Translations under genes and position numbers: made by a program
Origin: Elephas maximus indicus
Lineage: Eukaryota; Chordata; Mammalia; Proboscidea; Elephantidae
Length of the DNA: 64,000 nt
Direction of reading: 5' to 3'
NCBI RefSeq assembly: GCF_024166365.1
Contig: NC_064837.1
Span: forward strand, 76,565,553 to 76,629,552
The notes under the pieces: model-generated
Told to the model about the DNA's origin: nothing
What the model saw: only the letters and a program-made list of their open reading frames with translations
Databases searched by the model: none
Shown: in pieces, positions 33,170-46,200 of the stretch
How the letters are laid out: every line of letters starts with the position of its first letter
How positions within the stretch are numbered: the stretch's first letter is position 1

Positions 33170-35800
33170 AGCTATTGTTGTTAGGTGCTGTCGAGCCCGT
33201 TTAACTCATAGTGACCCCATGTACAACAGAACCAAATACTGCCTGATCCCACGCCACATTCATAATCGCTGGTGTTTGAGCCCATCGTTGCAGCCACTGT
33301 GCCAATCAATCTCAATGAAGGTCTTCCTCTTTTTCACTGACCCTCTAGTTTGCCAAGCATGATGTCCTTCTCCAGGAACCAGTCCCTCTTGATAATATGT
33401 TCTAAGGAACATTCTAGCTATACTTCTTCTGAGACAGATTTGTTCATTTTTCTGGCAGACTGGGGTATATTAAATATTCTTTGCCAGCATAATAACCAAA
33501 TGCATCAATTCTTCTTTGGTCATCCTTATTCATTGTCCAGCTTTCACATGCATATGAAAAAAAAATTATGCATATGAGGCTATTGAAAATACCATGGCTT
33601 GGGTCAGGCACACCTTAATCCTCAAAATGACATCTTTGCTTTTGAACACTTTAAATAAAGGTCCTTTGCAGCAGATTTGCCCAGTGCAGTACATTGTTTG
33701 ATTTCTCGACTGTTGCTTCCGTGGGCATTCATTGTGGATCCAAGTAAAATGAAACCATTGACAACTTCAATCTTTTCTCCCTTTATCATGATGTTACTTA
33801 TTTGTCCAGCTGTAGTCTTTGATCTTCATCGGTAAGTGCTTCAAGTCTGTTTTCAGCGAGCAAGGTTGTGTCATCTGCATATTGCAAGTTGTTAGTGAGT
33901 CTTCCACCAATTCTGATGCTGCGTTCTTTTTCATATAGTCCAGCTTCTTGGATTATTTGTTCAGCATACAGATTGAATAAGTACAGTGAAATGATAAAAC
34001 CCGGATGCACACTTATCCTGATTTTAAACCACACAGCATCCCCTTGTTCTGTGTGAACAACTGCCTCTTGGTCTACGTACACGTTCCTCATGAGCACAAT
34101 CAAGTGTTTTGGAATTCCCATTCTTTGCACTGTTATGCATAATTTGTTATGATCCATAGAGTCAGATGCCATTGAATAGGCAGTAAACATCCTTCTGGTA
34201 TTCTCTGCTTTCAGCCAAGATCTATCTGACATCAGCAATGATATCCCTCATTCCATTGAATCCAGCTTGAGTTTCTTCTAAATCCAGCTTAAATTTCTGG
34301 TACTTCCCTGTCAGTGTACTGCTGCAGCCATTTTTGAATTATCCTCAGCAAAATTTTACTTGTGTGTGAGATTAATGGTATTGTTCGATAATTTCCACAT
34401 TCTGTTGGATCGCCTTTCTTTGGAATGGGCACAGATAGCTGTCTTCCAAATTTCTTGGCATAGATGAATGAGTGCTTCCAGCACTGCACCGATTTGACGA
34501 AACATCGTAAATGGTATTCCATCAATCCCGGGAGCCTTGTTTTTCGCCATTCCCTTCAGTGCAGCTTGGACTGCTTTCTTCAGTACCACAGATTCTTGAA
34601 CATATGCTGCCTCTTGAAATGGCTGAATGTCAACTGGTTATTTTTGGTACAGTGACTGTGTATTCCGTCCATCTTCTTTTGATGCTTCCTGCATTGCTCA
34701 ATATTTTGCTCATAGAATCCTTCAATATTCAACTAGAGGCTTGAATTTTCTTCAGTTCTTTCAGCTTGAGAAATGCCAGGCATGTTCTTCCTTTTTGGTT
34801 TTCTAACTCCACGTCTTTACACGTCTCATTATAATAATTTGCTTTGCCTTCTCGAGCTGCCCTTTGAAATCTTCTGTTCAGCTCTTTTACTTCATTTCTT
34901 CTATTTACTTTAGCTACTCTACATTCAAGAGCAAGTTTCAGAGTCTCCTCTGACATCCGTTTTAGTTCTTTTCTTTCTTTCCTGTCTTTTTAACGACCTT
35001 TTTCTTTCTTCATGTATGATGTCCTTGATGTCATGCCACAACTCATCTGGTCTTCAGTCCTCAGTGTTCAGTGCGTCAAATCTATTCTTTAGGTGTTCTC
35101 TAAATTCAGGTGGAATATACTCAAAGTCATACTTTAGCTTTCATGGACTTGTTTTAATTTTCTTCAGCTTCAGCTTGAACTCGCATGTGAACAATTGTTG
35201 GTCTGATCCGCAGTAGGCCCCTGACCTTTTCAGGCTGATAATATCGAGATTTTCCATCATCTCTTTCCACAGATGTAGTCTATCTAACAAGGTCCATGTG
35301 TATAGTTGCCATTTATGTTGTTGAAAAAAGGTTTTTCCAGTGAATAGGTCATTGATCTTGTAAGATTCTATCATGTAATCTCTGGTGTCATTTCTGTCAC
35401 CAAGGCTATATTTTCCAACTACTGATCCTTTGTCTTTGTTTCCAACTTTTGCATTCCAATCGCCAGTAATTATCAGTGCATCTTGATTGCATGTTTGATC
35501 AATTTCAGACTGCAGAAGCTGGTAAAAATCTTCAGTTTCTTCATCTTTTGCCTTACTGGTTAGTGTGTAAATTTGATTAATAGTTGTATTAACTGGTCTT
35601 CCTTGTAGGTGTATGGATATTATTCTACTGTAGGTGTAAGGATATTATTCTATCACTGACAGTATTATACTTCAAAATAGATCTTGAAATGTTCTTTTTG
35701 ACAATGAATGTGACACTGTTCCTCTTCAACTTGTCATCTGCTCTCAGGGCACTAATAATAGTTCCGCCTGATCTTTATGTTGTCATTGTGCCTGGCACTA
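33170..35800 (-). mobile_element. RTE-type LINE, antisense, degenerate
   Basis: On the minus strand the 3' end (near 33175) reads 'ggctcgacagcacctaac'. Further in, frames carry reverse-transcriptase blocks: 'KNKAPGIDGIPFTMF' (about 34520-34550), and 'LQYADDTTLLAEN' with the YADD box at 33870-33881. Upstream text (to about 35790) corresponds to the endonuclease part. Stops and frameshifts break it into frames of 60-146 codons. This is the BovB/RTE-like clade present in afrotherians; its 3' end resembles the AfroSINE tail. A 24-bp tandem duplication lies near 35605-35655. It is non-functional. Confidence 0.85.
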
Positions 35801-35999
35801 CTCCAGCTAGGCCTCTCCACTGGTTGCGCTACTCTGTGGGAGTTGAGTGGGCGTAGAAGGTGATGGGTGAAACTTCAGTGGTGAAATCCAGCCTGGCTGC
35901 TCCTGCCTGTCTGAACACTCTGAATTGAGGCAATGTGCACAGGAGTACCAACCCTTTTTTCTAATTTGTTCAGAAGTTCCATATTGACTAGTAGTGGCC

Positions 36000-36185
36000 A
36001 TATAATACTTGTTGATATTAACTCATTTAGCTCCCACAGCCCCCCTAAGAGGTAAGTACTGGTATGTACTAACAGAATCCCCCTTTATGGAGGAGGTAGT
36101 CAAAGCACCAAGAAATGAAGTAGTTTTTACCAAGGTTGAAGAGAAGTTACAGGCAGACCCCAGGATTCCAGCCCACGCTTTAATC
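36000..36185 (-). repeat. MIR-like repeat
   Basis: 'taactcatttagctcccac', 'aagaggtaagtactggtat' and 'ccaggattccagccc' follow the reverse MIR layout. Diverged. Confidence 0.55.
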
Positions 36186-36969
36186 TCAGGACATCCCCAC
36201 TCGTGCAGGCGCTGAAGTGCGGGAGACTTCAGGACACCAAGTGCTTGAGAAATGAGTAGGCATCTGCCAAGCTGGGGATAAGATGACAGACTTGTTCTAG
36301 GACTTACATCAGGCCGGCATTGAGATTGTGGTACATGGAAGTCTAGGATAAAAAAAAAAAAAATCTTTTTTTTTTTTTTTGGATGTCCTACCCTTAATAG
36401 CTTTCATGTCACCCTCATCTATGGAGAAACTAGTGGTCTCCCCCATAGCACTGGAAACCACTAAGGAGAGAAGTAGACCTCTGTCCTTATGGGTGGTCTT
36501 ACAGAGTGGTGGGCTTGGACTGGGGGCAGGGATGTCTTGGCTGAGTAAGCCTCGGGTAGGTTTTCTGGTGGAAGAAGTATTAGCAGGGCCCAGGCAGCAG
36601 CAGGTAGGCAGCTGCCTTGGGGGCCAGAGGGGGAAGGGCATGTGTGTGCCTGGAAATGCCACCTTCTCTCCAAGTCCTGCAGGAAGTTACTCTGTGAAAA
36701 TAAATCAGAGTAAAGATGGCAGAGTTTGAGGGCTCTTCATCCAAAGCCTGATGAAGCCCAGTGCTCCACAGCACAAAACACCTCTTTGTTTGGCCAGAGT
36801 GCCCATGCCTCCAGACCTGCATTTTTATTCCCTGGACAGTCCTGGACACATAGCTAAAACGATCTCTACCGGCTGCCCCTCTCAGGTGACGCAGCCTTTC
36901 CTGAGAGGGTGTTCATAAATTAAGCTGGTCCGGTTATTGTTCCCGTGCACCTGGGAGTTGTTCTGCCTC
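36186..36969. other. No gene recognised; A/T hairpin inside
   Basis: A 14-A run followed by a 15-T run at 36349-36380 could fold into a hairpin. The remaining frames lack homology. Confidence 0.4.
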
Positions 36970-37232
36970 TCCTGGTATGTGTACAGAATTATTTAATGGG
37001 AGGAGACTATCCATATGTCTCCTATGGCCATGGTGTGCACACAGACCTTCCAGTTATTACTTCCCTAGCTGCCTACACTGAGAATGTTGGTCAGCCCTGT
37101 GCCAAAGACATTCTATGTTGCTCTTCCCTGCTACACCCTGGCTGTCAGATCCTTCTGTTTGGAGTACAAGGTAGCCATAGGGGACATATGGATAGTCTCC
37201 TCCCATTAAATAATTCAGTACACACACCAGGA
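36970..37232. repeat. Foldback element: 59-bp inverted arms
   Basis: Arm 36970-37028 ('tcctggtatgtgtacagaat' onward) is the reverse complement of 37174-37232 with three mismatches in 59 bp; the loop is 145 bp. The length and similarity suggest the terminal inverted repeats of a small DNA transposon or a local palindromic duplication. No TSD was found. Confidence 0.75.
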
Positions 37233-37379
37233 CCATAGTATGGACAGCACCATTACACAGTGGAAATGATAGTTCTGCACCCACCTTGCATCTTAAATCC
37301 CTCTGTTTCTCCCCATCTCTCACCTAGACTAATGCAGTAGTCTCCTGGTATGCCACCTGCTCTCTTTCTCCCATGATCT

Positions 37380-37940
37380 AATCACAGAGGAACCAAAAAA
37401 CACCTCTCAAAGCCACCAGTTGTATGATGCGGTGCCCTTCATAAGACCCTTCAGTGGCTTTCTGTTTTACTTGGCCCTGCCCTCCTCCCCACGTCTACCT
37501 GGCCTCTGGCCCTCTTGCTCACTGCCTTGTGACCACACTGGCTGCCTTTCGCCCTTCTTACCTGCTTCAAGGCCTTCACCTAGTCTGTTTCTCTACCAGG
37601 CAAGCTATTCCTCAGCGCCTTTACCAACAACCATTCATCATTGTTATTGCCTAAAATGTCATTTCGCAGCAAATTTTCCGTTGTTCCTCCCCTAACTCCA
37701 GTCTAAATCAGACCTCCTGTGTGCTCCCTATGGCACCCTGCACTTTTTTCTGTAGCATTTACAACTGTAGCAGATTTTGCATCTGTTTAACGTCTGTCTC
37801 TTCCACTAGACCCTTAGCTCACCAGAGCACAGATCATGGGAGCAGAAATCCCTAAACCCCAAGTGTCCAGCATTGCACCCAGCACTGGCACCCAGCATAA
37901 AGTCAGTGCCCAGTAAGCATAATACGTGGACACACCTGGC
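37380..37940 (+). repeat. L2 3' end
   Basis: 'gtggctttctgttttactt', 'cttcaaggccttcaccta', 'aaatgtcatttcgcagc' and 'ccagcattgcacccagc' follow the L2 consensus in order. Confidence 0.75.
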
Positions 37941-38411
37941 TCTGCTACTGACGAGCACAGGAACCTGGGATACATCACGTACAGATTCCCTCTGATTCTC
38001 AGTCTCACTTGTAGAATGAGCCAAGGAAGGACAGTTTAGCTCGTGTTCAGTTCTGGTATCATCTGTGAGTTGAGCCATGCTACAAGCCCTCTTGTAAATG
38101 AACAGTCCATTCATAGCCTTAATGGTGATTGGTCTGACCTGGGCCAAACTGAAGAGTCAGTGAAGACCTGCCATTCTTCACTCCCCTCCCATCTCCTGGC
38201 CCCTGTGTCCTTACCTGGCCCAGAGCCTCTCAGCTAATTGTTAGTAAAGCATCTGACAATCCCATTATCACTAAGTGTAAGTACCTGAGAGCAGGATGTC
38301 AGCACTGAGGCCTGCATGAGTTGATCAAGAAGAGGCTTTTTGTTCAGTCAGAAAGCCTTTTGAGTGCCTTCTTGGTGAGAAGCACTATGAGTCCAAGAAA
38401 CACAATGATGG

Positions 38412-38978
38412 TGTATTAGGTTCCTAGTGTCGTCCTGAGTTAGAATCGACTTGACAACAAATAACAACAAGCCCAACAAGAGGGCTGCTGTCACAGAATA
38501 CCATACACTAAGTGGCTTGTGGAGCCCTGGTGGCATAGAGGTTAAGAGCTACAGCTGCTAACAAAAAGGTCAGCAGTTTGAATCCACCAACCGCTCCTTG
38601 GAAACCCTATGGGGCCATTCTACTCTGTCCTTACAGTGGCTTATAAAGCAGAAATTTATTGTCTCACAGTTCTAGAAGCTGGAAGTCCAAATCAACATGT
38701 CGAGCAAGCCAGTGTTCTCCAGAATCTCTGCGGCAAGGGCCTTTCCATCTCTCCTAATTTCTTGTAGCCCCAGGTGTTTACATGGCCTTCTTCCTGTCTG
38801 TCTCTCTGTGTCTCTTTTATAACGGTAATACTCAGATTGGATTTGGACCCACCCTACTTCAGTACAACCTCATGTTAACTGCACAGACCCTAAATCCAAA
38901 CAAGGTCACGTTCAAAGGTACCAGAGATTAGTTGGGACTGAATGTATCTTCTTGGGGAATACAATTCAATCTGTAACA
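38412..38978 (+). repeat. Ancient LTR-like repeat with nested insertions
   Basis: The start TGTATTAGGTTCCTAG continues, after about 54 bp of RTE-like tail (38428-38481, 'gaatcgacttgacaac'), as 'ggctgctgtcacagaatacc'. After the nested SINE it resumes 'aaatttattgtctcacag' and ends 'caattcaatctgtaaca'. It is the same family as 10.4 kb. Confidence 0.65.
38519..38634 (+). repeat. AfroSINE nested in LTR, truncated at its 3' end
   Basis: 'ggagccctggtggcatagag' to 'ccattctactctgtcctta'; the last part of the usual tail is absent. The TSD AGTGGCTT lies at about 38511-38518 and 38635-38642. Confidence 0.88.
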
Positions 38979-38984
38979 CTTAAT

Positions 38985-39180
38985 AACATTTCTAAGACTC
39001 CCAGTGTGTGGCAGGCATTGTGGTTAAGCATATAACATGTATTCTCATTTAATCTGCAAAACCACCATTTGCCATATGGCCAATGTTGGAAGGAGACCAA
39101 GGCCCAGAAAGGCTCAGTAACCTGCCTAAGATTTTACAGCCCGGCTGAGGCAGAGCAGGGATCCATGTTTATCTCTCACT
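38985..39180 (-). repeat. MIR
   Basis: 'gtggcaggcattgtggttaa', 'gagaccaaggcccagaaagg' and 'cctgcctaagattttacag' are reverse MIR phrases. Confidence 0.65.
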
Positions 39181-39873
39181 GATACCAAACAGTCACATGG
39201 CAAGGTGGTCATCTCTGTGCAGCGGTCCTGCACAGGACCTCAGGAGCCAAGGGAAGAGAGATCTGGTGCTGATAGCAAACCCATCAGAAAAGGTGTACCA
39301 TGTTTAATTACTTCTCTTCAAACGCCTTCTGTAAATAGGATTTTAAATTTTCCACTTGCATCAAAGATTTTAAATAGTCACACAAAATTAAAAAGCAGTA
39401 GGGCAGATGAGAAGGCACAAACATAAAAGGAGAGAAAACTAAAACCAGAGAGATAGACGTTATGTCATAAACATCATGATGGGGTCAGGACTTTGAGCAT
39501 AAAGGCAGCCAACCAGACTCGGGATCATTATGAAGAAAGGTAACCATGAAGAAATAATGAACGTATGCCCTGGGGTGAATTTTGGCAGGGTAGTTACAGT
39601 TCCTGATTAAAGATCATTTCCGTGATGTGACAGCATAGGAGGCATACAAATATGTGCCTAGCTCAGTGCTAGGTACTGAGGATAGGAAGGTGGACAAGCT
39701 GTAGTCCCTGAAGTGTTCTTCCCCTTTCCGGCTTCAGAGTTTGCTACCAGGCGAGGTGTTTAAATCAAGCTTCTCATTCACTCTAACTCCTTCAGACTGG
39801 GAGCTCCACGTAGTAAACAAACTCAGAAGGGTTGGATGGCCAAGTCTTCATACACTTCATTCTTTCTTTTTAG
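39181..39873. other. Upstream intron sequence, nothing recognised
   Basis: Unique-looking. It ends in the pyrimidine tract and acceptor 'ttctttctttttag' of the first coding exon. Confidence 0.5.
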
Positions 39874-40220
39874 GTGTCAACCAGAATATGGCTCCTGACA
39901 GCAAACCGAAAGACAGTGTGGCCTTGTTCTTAGGAAAAATACTCTTTTCTCTTTTGGAGACTATGGTGTTTTCCTTAATCCCAAAGCCAAGGAAGAACGT
40001 TGCTGGTGAAATAGTCCTTGTAACAGGTGCTGGGAGTGGACTTGGAAGGCTGTTAGCCTTACAATTTGCCCAGCTTGGATCGGTGCTTGTTCTATGGGAC
40101 ATCAATAAAGAGGGGAATGAGCAGACATGCAGGATGGCTCGGGAAGCTGGGGCCATGAAAGCTTATGCTTATTCCTGTGATTGCAGTCGAAGGGAAGACG
40201 TGTACCGAGTGGCCGACCAG
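39874..40220 (+). CDS. SDR16C5: SDR16C5 first coding exon (residues 1-111)
   Basis: The exon begins after 'tttttag' with 14 nt of 5' UTR, then ATG 39888. It encodes the membrane anchor, the '[16 protein letters not shown]' junction and the glycine-rich nucleotide site. '[10 protein letters not shown]' carries the Asp that favours NAD(H) at the end of beta-strand 2. Donor GTACAT, phase 0. Confidence 0.95.
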
Positions 40221-43200
40221 GTACATCTTCAGTATTAGCTATTTGGTACTAGTGGCAAGAATGCTAAGAAAATACTTGGACATGCATCAGTTTCTTTGTC
40301 CATTTGCCTTTCTTAGTGCCTATTTGCCTATCTCGAATTTCCCTTTAATTTAAAAAATATTGCGGGAAAGGGGGACAAAGTGTTTTGAGTCCTTACCTAT
40401 GCAAGACACCATGCTAAGCACCTTATCTATACCATAGCATAACCCTGTGAAGTACAGCCCGTTATTATCCCCATTTTACAAGTAAGGAAACTGAGACATG
40501 GAGAAGAAGTTAAGTAGCTTACCTAAGAAACATAGCCTGCCCAGTGTCACAGAGCTAGTAAATGACTGAGCCAGGATTTGAACCCAGAGTTAGTCTGGTC
40601 TTAAATTCTGGCTATTTCACCACTCTACAGTGAGTTTCATTTCAATCTTTACTTCTTTCAAGTTGTCATGAGAAAATCTGAATTCATCCTAAAGGTGCGT
40701 AACAGCATTGGCACCTGAGGCGGTTACACAGACGCACGTATAAAGAAACCTTACAGGGAAGCCAATGGCGCAGCTCTCCTGAGCTCCTGGAGGCACAGTC
40801 TGTGTGGCAGTTGCCCCCTTTCTCTCAGAAAGAGTTCTCTGTCCTCTACATTGGCATTTTTCCTCCATCCTACACTCTCCTGGGACCTTTATCGTGGCTC
40901 CCAGGATCCCCCGGTGAAAAGCCTGGCAAGAACAGACTTACCCACAGTGCACCACTCCTCCATAATCACCTGGCACCCCTTGCCACCTCCTACTCCACTT
41001 CCTAGTGGAAAGGTCTAGGAGATACGTTTTCTACCGTTTACTTAAGTTTGTACACCTGGCACCTCTGTTACCACCGTCTTCCAACACAGGCTGCCAGTAC
41101 AGTCTGCAGAGATCAAAACCTGACAGAGTTGCCCTGGGGCCACCCTCAGAGTGTGGTTCTACCTGTGTTGCAACTGACCTCGGAACTTCAATCATTTCAC
41201 TTCACGCCCTGATACCTGGTTTGTGGATTTACATGGACAGCAAACAGCTTTTGTGGCCGCTCTTGAGCAATGGCTTGTTGATATCTAAACACTGAAGGCT
41301 TTCAGGTATTGTATAAGCTAGCATGAGGTGCTCTATAAATACTTTCCTCCCGTTTCTGTGATTTAGTTCTGTATGAGCTGATTTCATTTCAGAAATTGTC
41401 AAACAGGGCATAAACCAACCCCAGTACCCTCGAGTCGATTCCGACTCATAGCGACCCTATAGGACGGAGTAGAACTGCCCCATTGAACAGGGCATAGTAC
41501 TAGTTTATTACCCAGCTTGTATCTCTTTTGGGCTTGGTGAGAATTAACTGTACATCCTCTTCTGAACTCAGGGAAGGCAAATTACTCTCCACTGTTGTAC
41601 GCCAACCATTTCCACTTCTCATTTTGGATAGCGGGAAAGTGCCAGAGAATTTTAAGAAGTGTTCCATAGAGAAGGGATCAAGGAGACAATTTTCAGAACA
41701 GTTACAGCAGTGTTTCACCTCAGCCGACTCCCTTATAACTCTGAATAGTGTCTCTAAAGATCATAGCTTTGCACTAGTTCAGAGTTCCGCTTTGCTGCTC
41801 AGCACTGACTGACTAGTCAGCACAGAGAGCAGATTGGCTAGAGCTATGTTGTCATTACTTATCCTTAATGTAGAACATGGAAGTATCCTAACTGTGTATT
41901 TAATGTCTGTGATCCCTTAGACAAGGCAAATTCAAATCAATTTTGCTTGACCTACCTCTAACTGACTGCATTGTTCCATTCCACAACAATAAAAAGAAGC
42001 ATTAATGTTTTTGTACCATCTGTGAAAATGCCATATTACTGATTTCTGATGTCCAAGGTCAAATTTCAAATGTAAACCGAGTGGTCCTTCAAAGTAGCTG
42101 ACTTGTCACCATTGCCAATAAACAGTGGCTGGGAAATTCAGATCTGCCATCTTGTACAGGTTAGCATTAGACAGGGACATGCATGAAAGCAAAGGGGTCC
42201 TTCTGTGGGTTCCTGTTTTCATAGCATGGATGCTCATAGAGAAATCCCTGCTTAGAGACAGGGGTTATATCCAAGTCTTGTGAGAGTTGTCATACAGGGT
42301 TGAATAGACAGTTGCCTTACTCTTACAAAGAGAATAGTGAATGCAAAAAAAAAAAAAAAGTGAAAAGCTACAGTTTGCACCCTTCTCCTTGAGATATTAT
42401 CCCTGAACCCTTCATGAAACAACAACAAGCTTATTTAAAGGGTGAGCATTTTATTGTACGATCATATATCAGTTAAACGTATACAGTAGTTAGATCACTT
42501 ACAATTAAACCCAATCTTTTTTTTCCTTCATGTAGCAGAGATTGAATAGTCTTGGTGCCTTTCCATGGCTTAATTTAAAGGGGAAAAAAATAGACTTTAG
42601 CCCCTTCTCCCCCAAAAAGAAAGAAAATAAAAACCAAATACTGTATACACAAAAGAGATAAATCAAGAGGAAGGAAGATTGTTCTCATGAAAAATCCCAT
42701 GGCACACGCTTACTTCAGTGTATTTAAAGTACAGTGCTTAAAAGTATAATTTTTACGTACTACCAAGATAAAAGCCACAGGTAATAACGCCCTAGATGTT
42801 TACTTAGATGCCTACTTTGAAACGCTGAGCTTGGTATGAAAGTCTGGCCCTTGTGTTGTCAGATGACAAAGCATATGCTCATGTTTTAGTCACATGAGTA
42901 GTGGTGGCGGCTGCGTACAGAGTCCTGTCTACTTCTCTCTGTTGTAACTTCACCCCTGTCTCTCAGCGACAACATCAGCCCTAACGCTTGTACAGTCTTC
43001 TGCCAAAGCCCCTTTCTTCCTTTTGATTTTTCCCATAGGCAGGACTCACCTGCTTGGTTATAGCCTTGACGGCTGCTCAATTTGAATTTGACAAATATCT
43101 TAACCACTCTTCAAATCAGACTACAGCTTGTTAGATGGTTTCCAGTCTTTGATCTGAAACTGTAAGGAAAATGTGAGGTGTCCTTAAACTCTATTTCTTC

Positions 43201-46200
43201 TTAAATTTTTCCGGGGCTGCAGACCTCATTGGCTAATGGGCATGCCTAACACATGTACCTCCTGCTGCTGGGAGCCAGGCCTTCCACCGTAGCAGACGAG
43301 GAGGGCAGCACACCCTCTTGGCTTCAGTGATACTTCATCCCCTATACCCAATGTGCAGCGACACATCCTGGACCACACGGGCAGGCACGCACACACCTGT
43401 GCACACACAAACGGGCACATGCACACATGTACACAGATGCATGCTTATGTGTACATGCATGCATACGTGGTGTACACACCATACATGCGTACACACAGGT
43501 GTGCATGCACACACACACACAATGCACGCAGACATGCATGCACACAAAACTAGAGCTAAAAGTAGTGCTACCGTGAGCCTCCTCTGGCAACAATGAGGCA
43601 GCCTCAGCAAGTGGCTTCTTCTGACTTGGGGATCAGCATCCCTGCTGTGTGACACAAATTATAGTAACGAAGTTCACACATGAAGCAGAGCCCAGCCACA
43701 GTGCCACCTCCTGTCCTCAGTCCTGGAAAATCCTCTGCCCAAATCCGACCTGAGAGCCAGAATTACACCCTGGAGATTTGGTATAAGGGAAGGGCTCCCG
43801 TGTCACACCCAGAATTTTTATTAAGTAAAAGTCACTGGGAGCCTCCTTTGTCCAATGTCACAACATCAAACCAGATTTGCTGATCCTCTCCTAACAGATA
43901 TGACACCCGATAGTTCGAGGTGGAGAGAAGAAAACCAGCCAGGCTGATGAAACAGGACAGACGGGTTCTAAGATGTGCTGTGCTGTGGGTTTTACACACA
44001 TGTGAGAGCGTCATCCTCTGCCTCCAGTCACTCCCTTCTCTGCCACTCCCTGGTGTGTGCTAGGTCTTGGTTTATACCACATTCAGGTATAATGAAGCTA
44101 TTCTTAGGTCCCATCAGGCTGATTAAAATGATATGCTTCAGAGTACAGAACAATGTGGAGTCCCTGGGTGGTACAAACAGCTAAGTACTCAACTGCTAAC
44201 TGAAGGTTGCCGGTTTGAACCCACCCAGAGGCGTGGCCATCTGCTTCCGAAAGGTCACAGCCTTGAAAATCCTATGAACTGCAGCACATAGGTTGCCATG
44301 AGTCAGAATTAACTCAATGGTTACTGGTTTATTTTGTTGTTGTTATTTTACAGAACAATACACAGTGTGTAGAACAAAGTTGTTAATCACTGAGTATATG
44401 CTACAGCGCAAATCGTAGAAGGATAACAGTGTGCCAGCATTAGAACCATATTAAGACCAGGGGAAGGAATGAGAAGAAGACATCAGAATTGGGTCTCTGG
44501 TGCACTGTAAACTCAACCAAAGAAATAAAACCTGCTTTTTGTGTGTGTGCGTGCTTTAAGTGAAAGTTTACAAATCAAGTCAGTCTCTCATTAAAAAAAT
44601 TATAAACACCTTGCTGTATACTCCTAGTTGTTAACATGCTTTGCTTTTAGAGTGCATCAATTCAGTCTGAGCTAACAAGGATAAAAAAAAAGTATAAAGC
44701 TATGAGAAAATGGAACTTAGGTCATATAAGGAATTAGTGCCTCTGTGGTGTTGCTGTTGTTGTTCTATTCAGGTTAAAAAAGAAGTTGGTGATGTTTCCA
44801 TCCTGATCAACAATGCCGGGATTGTAACAGGCAGAAAGTTCCTTGAGTGTCCAGATGAGCTTATGGAAAAGTCACTTGATGTGAACTTCAAAGCACACTT
44901 ATGGGTAACTAATTTTTCTTCTCATAATAAATATAAAATTACTCCAGCATTTACGAATACCTTCATCTTGCTCTCTTAAGGTACTAGTATCTCCCTCTAA
45001 GTAAAGCCCAGGCTCCTGTAGTTGAGACTTGTCCTGGTGTACCCAGTTGTCCTCTCCTGGTCCAACTTAACCTGTACTTTCTGAGAGCTCTGTTCAGGGA
45101 CTCCTCCAAAGATGAGGACAGAATGGTGCCCACAGTCACGCAACCCTCTGTTAATTGCTGGGGTTACAGGCAACGATCCTTGGCACCTCATGTGTATGTA
45201 ATTCTCAAAACAGCTCAGTGAGATAAAGGATCATGTACCTTTTCTCTAATGAGGAAACAGAGGAGTTAAGAGATTTGCTCAAGGGAGAACGAAGAAAACT
45301 AAAGATATGAGGGAAAGTTTAGTCCAAAGGACCAATGGACCACAACTACCACGGCCTCCACAATTCTGAATCCAGTACAACTAGATGGTGCCTGGCTACC
45401 ACCACTGACTGCTGTAACAGGGATCACAGTAGAGGGCCCCAGACAGAGCTGGAGAAAAATGTAGAACAAAATTCTAATTCACAAAAAAAGACCAGACTTA
45501 CTGGCCTGACAGAGATTGGAGAAACCCCGAGAATATGGCTTCTGGACACTCTTTTAGCTCAGTACTGAAGACACTCCTGAGGTTCACCCTTCATCCAAAG
45601 ATTAGACAGGCTCATAAGATAAAATGAGACTAAAGGGGCACACCAGCACAGGGGCAAGGACTAGAAGGCAGGAGGGGACAGGAAAGGTGGTAATAGGGAA
45701 CCCAAGGTCAAGAAGGGAGTGTGTTGACATGTTGTGGGGTTGTTAACCAATGTTATAAAACAATATGTGTCCTATAGGGTCTCTATGAGGTGGACTCAAA
45801 AAAAAAAAAAAACACGATTTGCTCATGGCACAAGTGACAGCCAGTAAGTGATAGCACTTACACGTGACCTGGTAACCTTATAATTTGCCTCAACTGGCAC
45901 ACTTCTGGAAGTGAAAGCAGGCATTGTTAATAAGCAAATATCAATCAGGCTTGTTTGTGCTTATACCCAAACCAAGACATAGGGTCACCTTAGTACCTCA
46001 CTCGGGAAAAGTGCCACCCACACCAAGCGACCCAGCCTCTGACTTCCAAAGTGATATGCCCACATGTAGAAGTTGCATTTTCCGGGCTCCGCTGAGACAG
46101 TCCTGTCTGGCCTCCCTGTGCTATGCCCGGGCCCTCCATCACCTGCCCCAATTCTGGGGCCCGATTTGTTCTGGCCCTTCTCGGGGCAAGGCACTCCTTC

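Larger units (their letters stand above)
40221..44772 (+). other. SDR16C5 intron after first coding exon
   Basis: It contains a MIR, a SINE tail fragment, a CA/TG-rich block, a complete SINE and a short L1 piece. About 42420-43130 has an antisense AATAAA near 42450 and a 73-codon antisense frame that suggested a retrocopy, but it has no poly-A tail and no recognised parent. Other parts look unique. Confidence 0.6.

Noticed and set aside
36349-36380. A-run/T-run hairpin as a terminator-like element
   Set aside because: Bacterial-type terminators do not apply in this genome; more likely two opposed retroelement tails or slippage.
42420-43130. Possible antisense processed retrocopy with AATAAA near 42450
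   Set aside because: No poly-A tract, no TSD and no recognised parent gene; the 73-codon frame could be chance.
43318-43655. Cysteine/histidine-rich peptides on both strands
   Set aside because: Produced by the CA/TG repeat; open in several frames at once.
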